A stretch of 64,000 nucleotides of DNA. Origin: Streptomyces tardus. Lineage in GTDB: Bacteria; Actinomycetota; Actinomycetes; Streptomycetales; Streptomycetaceae. Location: NCBI RefSeq assembly GCF_018101125.2, contig NZ_JAELVF020000001.1, forward strand, positions 4,009,629-4,073,628. Direction: 5' to 3'. Position 1 is the first letter of the stretch. Each line of letters opens with the position of its first letter. The notes under the pieces are model-generated. The model did not search any database. It had not been told where the DNA came from and saw only the letters and a program-made list of their open reading frames with translations. Below are positions 24,758 to 33,099 of this stretch, piece after piece. The translations under genes and the position numbers were made by a program.

Positions 24758-26227
24758 ATGTGCAGCATGCCGCAGTCGACCGCTGACATCTCGCTGACCA
24801 AGATCGCGCAGCCCTCCACACCCCGGCGCTGGGCGGTGCTGCTGGCAGCCTGCGCGGGGCAGTTCCTGGTGGTGCTCGACGTGTCCGTGGTCAATGTGGC
24901 GCTGCCGTCGATGCGTGCCGATCTCGGTCTCTCCGCGGCCGGACTCCAGTGGGTGCTGAACGCCTACACCATCACCTTCGCCGGGCTGATGCTGCTCGGC
25001 GGCAGAGCGGCCGACCTCTTCGGGCGCAAGGGCACCTTCCTCGCCGGGCTCGGCCTGTTCACCCTCGCCAGTCTGGCGGGCGGGCTCGCCCAGGAGGGAT
25101 GGCAGCTGATCGCCGCCAGGGGCGCCCAGGGCGTGGGTGCGGCGATCCTCTCGCCCGCCACGCTGACCATCCTCACCTCCTCCTTCCCCGACGGGCCCGC
25201 CAGAGCGCGGGCGATCGGCACCTGGACGGCGGTGGGCGCGGGCGGCGGAGCCGCGGGCGGACTTGTCGGCGGGGTGCTGACCGAGACGCTCTCCTGGCGC
25301 TGGGTGCTGCTGATCAACGTCCCCGTCGGTGCGGTCGTACTGCTGGCCGCGGCGCTGTGGCTCTCCGAGCGCAGGGTGCGCACCGGGCGCCGCCTCGACT
25401 TCCCCGGCGCGCTGCTGGTGACCGTCGGGCTGGGCGCGACCGCCTACGGCGTGGTGGAGACCGAGACGGTCGGCTGGGGCGCCCCGCAGGCGCTCGGTCC
25501 GCTGGCGCTCGGCCTGTTGCTGCTCGGTCTCTTCGTGCTGGTGGAGTCGAAGGTGCGGGCGCCGCTGGTCCCGCTCGGAGTCTTCCGCAGCGGCTCGGTG
25601 TCGGCCTCGAACGTCGCGATGCTGGTGAACGGCGCCGCGATGTTCAGCATGTGGTTCTTTCTGACCCTCTATATGCAGAACGTGCTCCACTACAGCCCCG
25701 TTCAGGCCGGTCTCGGTCTGGTGCCCGCCTCCTTCGCCATCGTCGTCGGCTCCAAGGTCGCCCCGCGGCTGATGGCGATCGCGGGCGCCCGGAATCTCGC
25801 GATGGCCGGTTCGTTCGTCTCGCTCGTCGGCTGTCTGTGGCAGACCCGGATGCACGAGGGCGGCAGCTATCCGTTCACCGTGCTCGTCCCCAGCATGCTG
25901 ATCGCACTCGGCGCGGGCCTCGCCGGTACGCCGCTGGCGACCCTCGCGACGACCGGGGCTCCGCCGGAGAACGCGGGGCTGATGTCGGGGCTGATCAACA
26001 CCTCCCGCACGATGGGCGGCGCACTCGGCCTCGCGGTGCTCTCCACCATCGCCGCCTCGCGGACGGCGGGCAGCGAGGACCCCGGCGAGCTGGCCGCCGG
26101 TTTCGCGTACGCCTTCGCCGCCAGCGCGGGGCTGCTGGGCGTGGCGGTACTGGTGATGCTCGGCTTCCTGCCGGGGCGCTGCGGCAGGCGAGGACTGGCA
26201 CACCGACTCCGCCGCGTCCACCGTTGA
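24758..26227 (+). CDS. DHA2-type MFS drug exporter
   Basis: About 489 residues, a 14-helix EmrB/QacA-like antiporter. The first helix carries QFLVVLDVSVVNVALPSM (motif D1), the cytoplasmic loop has the motif A variant GGRAADLFGRKGTF, and the helix 5 segment GGGAAGGLVGGVLTE represents the antiporter motif C. Helices continue to FAASAGLLGVAVLVMLGFLP. Three in-frame ATGs lie close together (24743, 24758, 24767); 24758 has AGGTGGG just upstream, but the choice is not firm. It is transcribed divergently from the methyltransferase-amidase pair; no dedicated regulator is adjacent. Confidence 0.85.
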   Translation: MCSMPQSTADISLTKIAQPSTPRRWAVLLAACAGQFLVVLDVSVVNVALPSMRADLGLSAAGLQWVLNAYTITFAGLMLLGGRAADLFGRKGTFLAGLGLFTLASLAGGLAQEGWQLIAARGAQGVGAAILSPATLTILTSSFPDGPARARAIGTWTAVGAGGGAAGGLVGGVLTETLSWRWVLLINVPVGAVVLLAAALWLSERRVRTGRRLDFPGALLVTVGLGATAYGVVETETVGWGAPQALGPLALGLLLLGLFVLVESKVRAPLVPLGVFRSGSVSASNVAMLVNGAAMFSMWFFLTLYMQNVLHYSPVQAGLGLVPASFAIVVGSKVAPRLMAIAGARNLAMAGSFVSLVGCLWQTRMHEGGSYPFTVLVPSMLIALGAGLAGTPLATLATTGAPPENAGLMSGLINTSRTMGGALGLAVLSTIAASRTAGSEDPGELAAGFAYAFAASAGLLGVAVLVMLGFLPGRCGRRGLAHRLRRVHR

Positions 26228-26268
26228 GACGCCCTGCCGCTGCTCGGCCGCCTCAGGGGCAGGGCGTC
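26228..26268. terminator. Bidirectional terminator
   Basis: Perfect 11-bp stem GACGCCCTGCC against GGCAGGGCGTC with a 19-base loop, starting at the base after the exporter stop codon. Confidence 0.78.
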
Positions 26269-26415
26269 ACGGGCGCACCGACCGTCTCGGGCGCAGGGGC
26301 ATCGCGGGCGTACCGGCCGCCACGGTGGCGCCGACTGCCGAGGTGCGCCGGCCGCCATGGGTGTACGTCGCGTGTGCCGGTCCGCGGTCGGAACGACCGT
26401 TCTCCCGCGGTGGGT

Positions 26416-28050
26416 TCAGCCCCCGGCGCCGGCACTCCCGGACGTCGAGGCGGCGAGCGGTGCCTGCTGGAGCGGCATCGGCGTGAACAGGCGCGCGCAG
26501 CCACTGCCGCGAACCGTCGTACCGGCGCCCCCGGTTGGTGACGGCACGGGGAACGGCTCCGTCGATCCGTGCCCCGTACCGTCTGCTTCTGCCGCCGCCC
26601 CGGCCGTCGGCGCGCCCGGTCCTGCCGGTGGCCCGCCGCGCGCCGCCCGTGCCGGGAGCGCCGTCGGGGCGCTCACCGGCCCGCTCACCGGCTGGGGTAC
26701 GAACGGCCGTTCCGCCGCCCCCGGTTCACCGCCCCCGGCTCTGCCACCGCGCGTGCCGCTCGTGCCGGACGGGCGGGCGTCGCCGGACGGGCGGGCGTCG
26801 CCGGACGGGCGGGCGTCGCCGGACGGGCGGGCGTCACCGGAAGCGCCGGGCCCGTATCCCTGGCCGTACCCGTGGGCGCCCTCGTGGCCGCGGCCGACCC
26901 CGACTCGGAGGCCGCTTCCGCCGCCGTGCCCGTGCCCGGTCCCCGGCCAGCTGCCTTCGGTGGCGCGTGCGGCCGGTTTGCGCCCGATGCGCGCCACCCC
27001 GCGCACGCCGCCCTGTGCGTACGGCAGGCGCAGCTCGCCGTCGGAGCCGAACGAGCCCGCGCCGGGCAGCCAGCCGGGAGGCGCCGTGAGGTGCTGCAGT
27101 CCGCGCTGACCGGGACGCCACAGGGCGACCCAGGTCCCGTTCGGGCCCTGGGCGCGCAGCGCCACCGCCGAGCGTTCCGGCATGAGTTGCTGGCCGTGCT
27201 GCACGGTGAAGGGCGCCAGTCGCAGCTCCTCCTGGTGCAGCGCCTGCGGGAACCGCACGGGTCGGTGGCTGCCCAGTACGCCCCAGCCCATCCGCATCCG
27301 GCCGGGAGCGTCGGAGCAGACCAGGAGCAGCCCGCTGTGCGGATCGGCCAGCAGCAGACGGTCGTTGCTGCGCTCGCCCAGCTCCAGCAGCGGGCTGACC
27401 TCGCCGCCGCGCGCCAGGTCGACCACGACCGTGCTCGTACGGCCGGCGGTGTCGCGCCGGTTCAGCGCCAGCAGACGGCCGGCGGGGTCCAGCCACTGCC
27501 CGTCCAGGCAGTGACCGGGAACGTCCGCCACCGGACGCGGCGCGTCGGCACCGGTCACCAGCCAGATCGCCGTGGTCTCGAAACCGGGCACCAGCGCATG
27601 GGCGGTGTTTCCGTCCGGGCACGGCGGCAGCAGCGTCAGACGGTCCGATTCCACCGCGCCCAGCGGGAGCTGGCCGGTGCCGGGGCCGGTCGGGTAGAGC
27701 AGCGAGAACTCGTGCGAGCCGTCGCCGGGCCGGGCGACGAGCACCCGGCCGTCGGCCAGCGCCAGCAGCGCACTGCCGGGCGTCTCCGGGCGGTCGACGG
27801 GGAGTTCCACGGTGTAGGCGTCGCTGTCGCCCAACGCCCAGCGTTCCACGTACAGTCCGCGCTCCGCCGTGCCGGCCAGCCGGGCCGCGTACGAGCCGTC
27901 GGCGGCCAACTCCCAGCCCCTGCGGCCGTCCTCCGGGCTGCCTCGGCCGTCCTCCCGGCCCTTCCCGACCTCGGACCGGCCGGGCGAAACACGAGTCGAA
28001 CTGTCGTTGCCGCCGCCAAGTACCGTGATCTCGCTTGCACACGCTGTCAT
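26416..28050 (-). CDS. Unknown protein with beta-propeller-like N-terminus and repetitive Gly/Pro-rich tail
   Basis: A 544-residue protein I do not recognise as a named family. Residues of about 50-385 show repeated strand patterns with Trp/Asp and Gly turns (GRVLVARPGDGSHEFSLLY, ATTAIWLV-like strands, PNGTWVALWRPGQRGLQH) that could be WD40/YncE-type propeller blades. After residue 390 it is low complexity: Gly/His-rich, then four SGDARP units, then Pro/Ala/Gly to the end. No signal peptide or membrane helix is evident, so it is probably cytosolic. The ATG at 28050 is preceded by GGAGG at ten bases. It is divergent from the Nif3-like gene. Confidence 0.65.
   Translation of the reverse strand: MTACASEITVLGGGNDSSTRVSPGRSEVGKGREDGRGSPEDGRRGWELAADGSYAARLAGTAERGLYVERWALGDSDAYTVELPVDRPETPGSALLALADGRVLVARPGDGSHEFSLLYPTGPGTGQLPLGAVESDRLTLLPPCPDGNTAHALVPGFETTAIWLVTGADAPRPVADVPGHCLDGQWLDPAGRLLALNRRDTAGRTSTVVVDLARGGEVSPLLELGERSNDRLLLADPHSGLLLVCSDAPGRMRMGWGVLGSHRPVRFPQALHQEELRLAPFTVQHGQQLMPERSAVALRAQGPNGTWVALWRPGQRGLQHLTAPPGWLPGAGSFGSDGELRLPYAQGGVRGVARIGRKPAARATEGSWPGTGHGHGGGSGLRVGVGRGHEGAHGYGQGYGPGASGDARPSGDARPSGDARPSGDARPSGTSGTRGGRAGGGEPGAAERPFVPQPVSGPVSAPTALPARAARGGPPAGPGAPTAGAAAEADGTGHGSTEPFPVPSPTGGAGTTVRGSGCARLFTPMPLQQAPLAASTSGSAGAGG
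26765..26836 (-). repeat. 18-bp tandem repeat, four copies, in-frame
   Basis: The unit CCGGACGGGCGGGCGTCG recurs at 26765, 26783, 26801 and 26819 (the last copy with one change), encoding the SGDARP repeats of the gene on the minus strand. Confidence 0.9.
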
Positions 28051-28222
28051 CGGGCGAACACCTCCGGCGACGACGCTAGGGCCGGCGCACCGCTGTGCAG
28101 GAAGGCGCGACGCGACTTCATCCTTACGCGTGGTGGCTGCGTCAAACCGCTGTGCGACCACCCGGATATGTGCGTGAACCACCGGTCGGACGGCTCCCGC
28201 CGCGGCAGGTAGCCTTTCCCCC

Positions 28223-29086
28223 GTGCCGACACTCTCCGAACTCACCACCGCTCTGGACGCGCTCTGGCCCGCCGGGCGGGCCGAGTCGTGGGACGCCGTC
28301 GGCACCGTCTGCGGGGACCCGGACGCCGAGGTGGGCACCGTGCTGGTCGCGGTCGATCCGGTGCAGGCCGTCGCCGACGAGGCCGTCCGGCTGGGCGCGG
28401 ATCTGCTGCTGACCCACCACCCGCTCTATCTGCGCGGTACGACGACGGTGGGGGCGCACACCTTCAAGGGCCGGGTCGTCCACACCCTGATCAAGGCCGA
28501 CACCGCGCTGCACGTCGCCCACACCAACGCCGACCGCGCCGATCCCGGTGTCTCCGACGCACTCGCCGGCGCACTCGACCTGCGGGTGCTGGCGCCGCTG
28601 GTGCCCGACCCGGACGACCCGCAGGGCCGCCGGGGGCTCGGACGCATCTGCGAGCTCGACACCCCGCTCTCGCTCGCCGCGTTCGCCCAGCACGCCGCCG
28701 CCCATCTGCCCGCCACCGCACAGGGCGTACGCGCCGCGGGCGACCCGGACGCGATGATCCGCCGGGTCGCGGTCTGCGGCGGCTCCGGCGACAGTCTCTT
28801 CGAGCAGGTGCGCGCCGCCGACGTGGACGCCTACCTCACCGCCGACCTGCGCCACCACCCCGCTTCCGAGGCGCAGGAGCGCTCACCGCTCGCCCTGGTG
28901 GACGCGGCGCACTGGGCCACCGAATGGCCGTGGTGCGAGCAGGCCGCCGCGCAGCTCGACGCGCTCTCCGAGCGCCACGGCTGGGGACTGCGCACGCACG
29001 TCTCCCGGCTTGTCACCGATCCCTGGACCGCCCACGCGGCCTCCGGACTTCACCACGACTACGAGTACCCAGGAGCCCCCAACTGA
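28223..29086 (+). CDS. Nif3-like dinuclear metal center protein
   Basis: A 287-residue NIF3/DUF34 protein, a toroidal hexamer with a two-metal site per subunit. Metal ligands appear at the usual places: LLTHHPLYLRG (two His), VAHTNADRA (His and Asp) and DAAHWATEWPW (His and Glu). An internal segment, GGSGDSLFEQVRAADVDAYL, matches the conserved second half with its TADLRHHP motif. Some relatives were called GTP cyclohydrolase I type 2, but the physiological role is unsettled. The start is GTG 28223. The gene overlaps the zinc-ribbon gene that follows, a pairing common in actinobacteria. Confidence 0.88.
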   Translation: MPTLSELTTALDALWPAGRAESWDAVGTVCGDPDAEVGTVLVAVDPVQAVADEAVRLGADLLLTHHPLYLRGTTTVGAHTFKGRVVHTLIKADTALHVAHTNADRADPGVSDALAGALDLRVLAPLVPDPDDPQGRRGLGRICELDTPLSLAAFAQHAAAHLPATAQGVRAAGDPDAMIRRVAVCGGSGDSLFEQVRAADVDAYLTADLRHHPASEAQERSPLALVDAAHWATEWPWCEQAAAQLDALSERHGWGLRTHVSRLVTDPWTAHAASGLHHDYEYPGAPN

Positions 29087-29826
29087 ACTCCGAGCCCGCT
29101 GACCAGATCCGCCTCCTCGATCTGCAGGACCTGGACACCAAGCTGTCGCAGCTCGCCCACAAGCGCGAGAACCTTCCCGAACACGCGGAGATCGACGCGC
29201 TCGAAGCGGACCTCACCCAGCTGCGCGACCTCCTGGTCGCCGCTCAGACCGAGGAGGGCGACACCGCCCGCGAGCAGAGCAAGGCCGAGAAGGACGTCGA
29301 CCAGGTGCGCCAGCGCTCGGTCCGCGACCAGCAGCGCCTGGACTCCGGCGCCGTCACCAGCCCCAAGGACCTGGAGAGCCTTCAGCGCGAGATCGCCTCG
29401 CTCGCCAAGCGCCAACAGGACCTGGAGGACGTGGTGTTGGAGATCATGGAGCGCAACGAGGCGGCCACCGCCCGGGTCTCCGAGCTCCAGGACCGCGTCG
29501 CCTCGGTGCGGACGAAGGCGGACGACGCCTCCGCACGCCGCACCTCGGCCACCGGTGAGCTGGATGCCGAGACCACCCGTGTCACCAAGGAGCGGGAGGT
29601 CGTGGCGGGTTCGGTCCCCGACGACCTGCTGAAGCTCTACGACAAGCTCCGCGCCCAGCAGGGCGGAGTCGGTGCCGCGAAGCTCTTCCAGCGCCGCTGC
29701 GAGGGCTGCCGGCTGGAGCTGAACATCACCGAGCTGAACGAGATCCGTGCCGCCGCGCGCGACGAGGTGCTGCGCTGCGAGAACTGCCGCCGCATCCTGG
29801 TCCGCACCTCCGACTCGGGGCTCTAG
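29083..29826 (+). CDS. Coiled-coil zinc-ribbon protein (CT398/C4-type), probable CTG start
   Basis: A 247-residue protein: two long antiparallel-type coiled-coil helices (about residues 5-180, rich in Glu/Gln/Ala/Arg) and a C-terminal C4 zinc ribbon (CEGC at about residue 207 and CENC near 235). Related chlamydial CT398 binds transcription and secretion partners; the role here is unknown. The frame has no ATG, GTG or TTG until well inside the coiled coil, yet homology-like sequence begins right at CTG 29083 (LNSEPADQIRLLDLQ). AGGAG at 29071-29075 is correctly spaced for that CTG, so it is probably the start, overlapping the Nif3 stop. Confidence 0.85.
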   Translation: MNSEPADQIRLLDLQDLDTKLSQLAHKRENLPEHAEIDALEADLTQLRDLLVAAQTEEGDTAREQSKAEKDVDQVRQRSVRDQQRLDSGAVTSPKDLESLQREIASLAKRQQDLEDVVLEIMERNEAATARVSELQDRVASVRTKADDASARRTSATGELDAETTRVTKEREVVAGSVPDDLLKLYDKLRAQQGGVGAAKLFQRRCEGCRLELNITELNEIRAAARDEVLRCENCRRILVRTSDSGL

Positions 29827-29835
29827 ACGCGGGAG

Positions 29836-29880
29836 CCGGCTCTTCAACACATCTCCGAGGAAGAGGAGTTGAAGAGCCGG
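29836..29880 (+). terminator. Stem-loop between the zinc-ribbon and RNase H genes
   Basis: Perfect 13-bp inverted repeat CCGGCTCTTCAAC against GTTGAAGAGCCGG with a 19-base loop, just after the zinc-ribbon stop. It has less GC in the stem than the other terminators of the window and could also act as an attenuator for the next gene. Confidence 0.7.
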
Positions 29881-29920
29881 GGATGCACACGACGGTGACG
29901 GGCGGGGAGAACACACAGCC

Positions 29921-31120
29921 ATGGCACAGCAGTTCATCGTGGAGGCGGACGGCGGCTCCCGGGGCAACCCGGGACCGGCCGGTTACGGCGCGGTCGTCAT
30001 GGACGCAGAGACGGGCCAAGTCCTCGCCGAGCGGGCGGAGTTCATCGGCCGTGCCACGAACAACGTGGCGGAGTACCGCGGCCTGATCGCCGGTCTCGGC
30101 GCCGCCCACGAGCTCGACCCGGAGGCGGACGTACGAGTCCGCATGGACTCCAAGCTGGTCGTCGAGCAGATGTCGGGGCGCTGGAAGATCAAGCACCCCG
30201 ACATGCGACCGCTCGCCGCCGAGGCCCAGCGGATCCACCCGTCCGGCACGGTGACGTACCAGTGGATCCCGCGCGCGGAGAACAAGCACGCGGACCAGCT
30301 CGCCAACGAGGCCATGGACGCCGGCAAGCGCGGCGAGCAGTGGCAACCCTCCAGCTCCACCGCCGAGTTGAAGGCCGCCGACGCGAAGGCGGCGCGCGCC
30401 TCGGTGGAGGCAGCCGAAGCAGCCGGGGCAGCCGAGGACGCGAACGGCGCGTCCGCCGTCCTCGCGCAGCCGTCGGCCGGTTGGGGCGCCGACCTCGGAA
30501 CCCCGACCACCTTTGTCCTGCTCCGGCACGGCGAGACCGCCCTGACGCCGCAGAAGCGCTTCTCCGGCAGCGGCGGCAGCGACCCCGAGCTGTCGGAGGC
30601 GGGACTGCGCCAGGCCCGTTCCGTCGCCGCCTCGCTCGCCGCCCGCGGCACCGTCCAGGCGATCGTCAGCTCGCCGCTGCGCCGTTGCGCGCAGACCGCC
30701 GAGGCCGTGGCGGAGCGCCTGGGACTCTCGGTGCGCACCGAACACGACCTGCGGGAAACGGACTTCGGCGCCTGGGAGGGCCTCACCTTCGCCGAGGTGA
30801 AGGACCGTTACCCGGACGATCTCGATGCCTGGCTCGCCGACCCGAAGGCCGCACCCACCGGGGGCGGTGAGTCCTTCGCCGAGGTCGCCGCCCGTACGGC
30901 CGTCGCCCGCGACAAGGTGCTCGCCAGATACGCGGGCCGAACGGTGCTGCTGGTCACGCACGTCACCCCGATCAAGACCCTGGCCCGGCTCGCTCTCGGT
31001 GCACCGCCCGAGGCCCTGTTCCGGATGGAGCTGTCGGCGGCCTCCCTGTCCGCCGTCGCCTACTACTCCGACGGCAACGCCTCGCTGCGTCTGCTCAACG
31101 ACACCGCCCACCTGCGCTGA
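29921..31120 (+). CDS. Bifunctional RNase H / histidine-acid phosphatase (SCO2299/Rv2228c type)
   Basis: A 399-residue fusion. Residues 1-140 form a type I RNase H domain with the catalytic acids in VEADGGSRGNPGP, NNVAEYRGLIAGL, VRMDSKLVVEQM and NKHADQLANEAMD. An Ala/Glu-rich linker (about 145-190) joins a histidine phosphatase domain with the RHGET motif (VLLRHGETAL), the SSPLRRCAQTAEA block and LLVTHVTP. The same fusion is known from Streptomyces coelicolor SCO2299 and mycobacterial Rv2228c, where the phosphatase half acts like CobC (alpha-ribazole phosphatase) in B12 synthesis. GGGGAG lies 11 bases before the ATG. Confidence 0.92.
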   Translation: MAQQFIVEADGGSRGNPGPAGYGAVVMDAETGQVLAERAEFIGRATNNVAEYRGLIAGLGAAHELDPEADVRVRMDSKLVVEQMSGRWKIKHPDMRPLAAEAQRIHPSGTVTYQWIPRAENKHADQLANEAMDAGKRGEQWQPSSSTAELKAADAKAARASVEAAEAAGAAEDANGASAVLAQPSAGWGADLGTPTTFVLLRHGETALTPQKRFSGSGGSDPELSEAGLRQARSVAASLAARGTVQAIVSSPLRRCAQTAEAVAERLGLSVRTEHDLRETDFGAWEGLTFAEVKDRYPDDLDAWLADPKAAPTGGGESFAEVAARTAVARDKVLARYAGRTVLLVTHVTPIKTLARLALGAPPEALFRMELSAASLSAVAYYSDGNASLRLLNDTAHLR

Positions 31121-31139
31121 CAGGTCGGCAGCCGACCTG
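31121..31139. terminator. Short terminator hairpin
   Basis: CAGGTCGG-CAG-CCGACCTG directly after the RNase H-phosphatase stop: an 8-bp perfect stem with a 3-base loop. Confidence 0.65.
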
Positions 31140-31171
31140 CTGAAGCCGCTTGCCGCAGGGGAGCGGCGGGC

Positions 31172-32104
31172 TCAACGAGCCCCGGTCCCACGGCCGTCGT
31201 CGTCCGTCCCGTCCTGCCGCGGTCCGCCCTCCGCGCCGTCTTGGTCCGTGAGGTTCCGGTCGGCGGGTTCCCGGTCCGTCGGGGTCCGGTCCATGGGGTC
31301 GGTGCCCGGGTTCTGACGGCGCTGGGCGTCGAAATGGGCCTCCAACCGACGCCGTGCGCGCAGCCGCCACAGCAGCAGCCCGCCGACGGTCAGCACCACG
31401 ACCGCTCCGCCGGCCAGGTACCAGGGGGTGCGGTCCGGCTCGATCCGGGCCGACACCGTGACGAGATCGAGCTTCGCCGACTCGTCCTCCCAGTTGCGGT
31501 TGTAGACGAACTTGTCGTCGGTGGCGAAGATTTCGTTGTTGCGCCGGAAGTCGTCGATGCCGTCCCGGTAGACCTCCCCCCTCGCGTCGACGAGGACGGG
31601 ACGCTCGCCCTTGTTCCGTACGCCGCCCAGCACCTCGGAGGTCAGCGCGGCGTCGTCGCGGCCCTCGACGATTAGCTTCAGCGCGAAGAACTCGGCGCGC
31701 GGCTCCGCCACTTCACTCATGGCCTCCCGCTGCCGCTTGGTGAGCTCCGCCGCCGTGGGCCCGTCCCCGGCGTCCGCCGTCCGCCCCGTCCGGGCCGGCG
31801 CCGCTGCGGAGTTCAGCCGCGCCGCGGTGGTCGCGGACGCCGGGCCCGCGGGCATCGCAGTCGCGGGCACCACACCTGCCGACCCCGTTCCGAGCGACAC
31901 CGCTCCGGCGGGAGACGCGTCCGCGGGAGACGCGCTCGCGGGAGACGCGTCCGCGGGAGACGCGTCCGCGGGAGACGCGTCCGCGGGAGACGCGCTCGCG
32001 CCGAGAGCGAGGACGCTCAGCAGCACTCCCGCGGCTGAGCGCGCCGCGGGAGCCACGAGGTGGCCGCGGGCCCGGCGCACCGGCGCGGATTCGTACACGG
32101 TCAT
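31172..32104 (-). CDS. Unknown exported, membrane-anchored protein with SPADA repeats
   Basis: A 310-residue protein not assigned to a family. A signal peptide (residues of about 12-45) is followed by an Ala/Ser/Pro/Asp-rich repeat stretch (ASPAD units), then a soluble domain around residues 120-220 with clear alternating strand character (FFALKLIVEGRDDAALTSEV, PVLVDARGEVYRDGI, KFVYNRNWEDESAKL), a single helix (WYLAGGAVVVLTVGGLLLW), and an Arg- and Asp-rich cytoplasmic tail. The ATG at 32104 has GGAAGGG upstream. Topology suggests an extracellular domain of about 120 residues. Function unknown. Confidence 0.6.
   Translation of the reverse strand: MTVYESAPVRRARGHLVAPAARSAAGVLLSVLALGASASPADASPADASPADASPASASPADASPAGAVSLGTGSAGVVPATAMPAGPASATTAARLNSAAAPARTGRTADAGDGPTAAELTKRQREAMSEVAEPRAEFFALKLIVEGRDDAALTSEVLGGVRNKGERPVLVDARGEVYRDGIDDFRRNNEIFATDDKFVYNRNWEDESAKLDLVTVSARIEPDRTPWYLAGGAVVVLTVGGLLLWRLRARRRLEAHFDAQRRQNPGTDPMDRTPTDREPADRNLTDQDGAEGGPRQDGTDDDGRGTGAR
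31902..31991 (-). repeat. 15-bp tandem repeat, six copies, in-frame
   Basis: Six consecutive 15-bp units of the form GCGTCCGCGGGAGAC (two variants) encode the ASPAD repeats of the minus-strand gene. Confidence 0.88.
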
Positions 32105-32291
32105 CGGACGCCCTTCCCCGACACACAAGTGACCACCGGAGCCTACGGATTCGGGCCGCCCGGGGGCGACCCCACACCCGGGCGTACGGCCCCGAAGTTT
32201 CGCTGCCCCGCAGCTCCGCGGGGTTCACCGCCCTCCGCCCTGCGGCCGTACGCACCGCGCACCGCCGACCCGGCAGACCCCGAAGGACGGA

Positions 32292-32705
32292 CTAGATCGA
32301 AACCGGCAGCACCGACAGCACGTACCCCACCCGCACCTCGCGCCGGCCGCCCAGTGGATGGGAGAGCGAGTCGCCGGCCGTCGCACAGAGAGCGATCGAC
32401 GCACCGGCGGTCAGCGTCGTCAACAGCCCCTGATCGACGTGGAGTTCGACCCCGTGCGGCAGGGCGGTGCGCGATTCCCGCGCGACGGCGGCGAGCGCCG
32501 GTGTGAACGCCCCGTCGGGCCGACCGAGCGAGCGGGACACATGCGCGGCCTGATCGCGCAGCCAGCGCACGGCGAGTCTCGGCGTCGGTCGGATCGTACG
32601 GGCGAGCAGCCAGGAGTGACCCAACTCGGCTGCGCAGGCTGCGAGTTCGCAGTGGTAGCCGTACGTACGGGGGTGGCGCCGGTCGCGTCGGTGCGCGGGA
32701 GTCAT
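32292..32705 (-). CDS. Small protein of unknown function
   Basis: A 137-residue protein without a family I can name. It begins with a His/Arg-rich stretch (MTPAHRRDRRHPRTYGYH), continues with mostly helical sequence (CELAACAAELGHSWLLART, LAVRWLRDQAAHVSRSLG) and ends with a hydrophobic segment (LLTTLTAGASIALCATAG) plus a short tail. Its ATG overlaps the stop of the gene before it (ATGA), so the two are co-expressed. The pair lies divergent from an Scr1-type HTH/DUF397 pair, where relatives often encode a kinase-like ATP-binding protein; this is not one. Confidence 0.6.
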   Translation of the reverse strand: MTPAHRRDRRHPRTYGYHCELAACAAELGHSWLLARTIRPTPRLAVRWLRDQAAHVSRSLGRPDGAFTPALAAVARESRTALPHGVELHVDQGLLTTLTAGASIALCATAGDSLSHPLGGRREVRVGYVLSVLPVSI

Positions 32706-32926
32706 CGCGACCGTCCGCGCAGATGGGCCCGGATCTCGGCAGACAGCAGTGCGCAGCGGTGACGCAGCTCCTCCAGGCTCAACGGCTCCACCCCGCCGAC
32801 CTCCCCGATCTGCCACCGCGCCCGGTCCTCCGCACGTTCGCTCGCCCCCGGGTCCTCGCCTCCGTGCCCGCCCGGGCCGGGCCGCTCCCGCGCGCCGCCG
32901 ATCTCTGCCGCGTCCGGTTCGCCCAT
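32702..32926 (-). CDS. Small 74-residue protein of unknown function
   Basis: A short acidic protein, Gly/Glu/Arg-rich over its first 45 residues, ending in a helix (LSLEELRHRCALLSAEIRA). The ATG at 32926 is supported by GAGAGGA six to seven bases upstream; an ATG at 33007 is possible but lacks such a site. It is coupled to the following gene by an ATGA overlap. Codon-position GC in the frame looks ordinary for the window. No known function. Confidence 0.55.
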   Translation of the reverse strand: MGEPDAAEIGGARERPGPGGHGGEDPGASERAEDRARWQIGEVGGVEPLSLEELRHRCALLSAEIRAHLRGRSR

Positions 32927-33004
32927 GGCGCCGTCCTCTCGTTCTCGGCTCGCACCGGAGCCGGGTTCGGCACCCTCTGTGCTCGAACCGCTACCAAGAG
33001 AACG

Positions 33005-33036
33005 CAACTGCCTCTAGAATGGCGACACTTCAGTTG
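33005..33036. promoter_or_regulatory. Divergent promoter region with inverted repeat
   Basis: CAACTG (33005-33010) and CAGTTG (33031-33036) form an inverted repeat around TAGAAT (33015-33020), a plausible -10 for the HTH gene. This is the least GC-rich stretch of the neighbourhood. Confidence 0.4.
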
Positions 33037-33099
33037 TTTTGCTCAAGAGTGACATGTGGTCGAAATCGACCTGTGGAGACAGAGTGGGAGGTCAAGTCG

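Noticed and set aside
26765..26836. A possible CRISPR array from regularly spaced repeats
   Set aside because: The repeats are directly adjacent with no spacers and lie in frame within a coding region. No cas genes are present.
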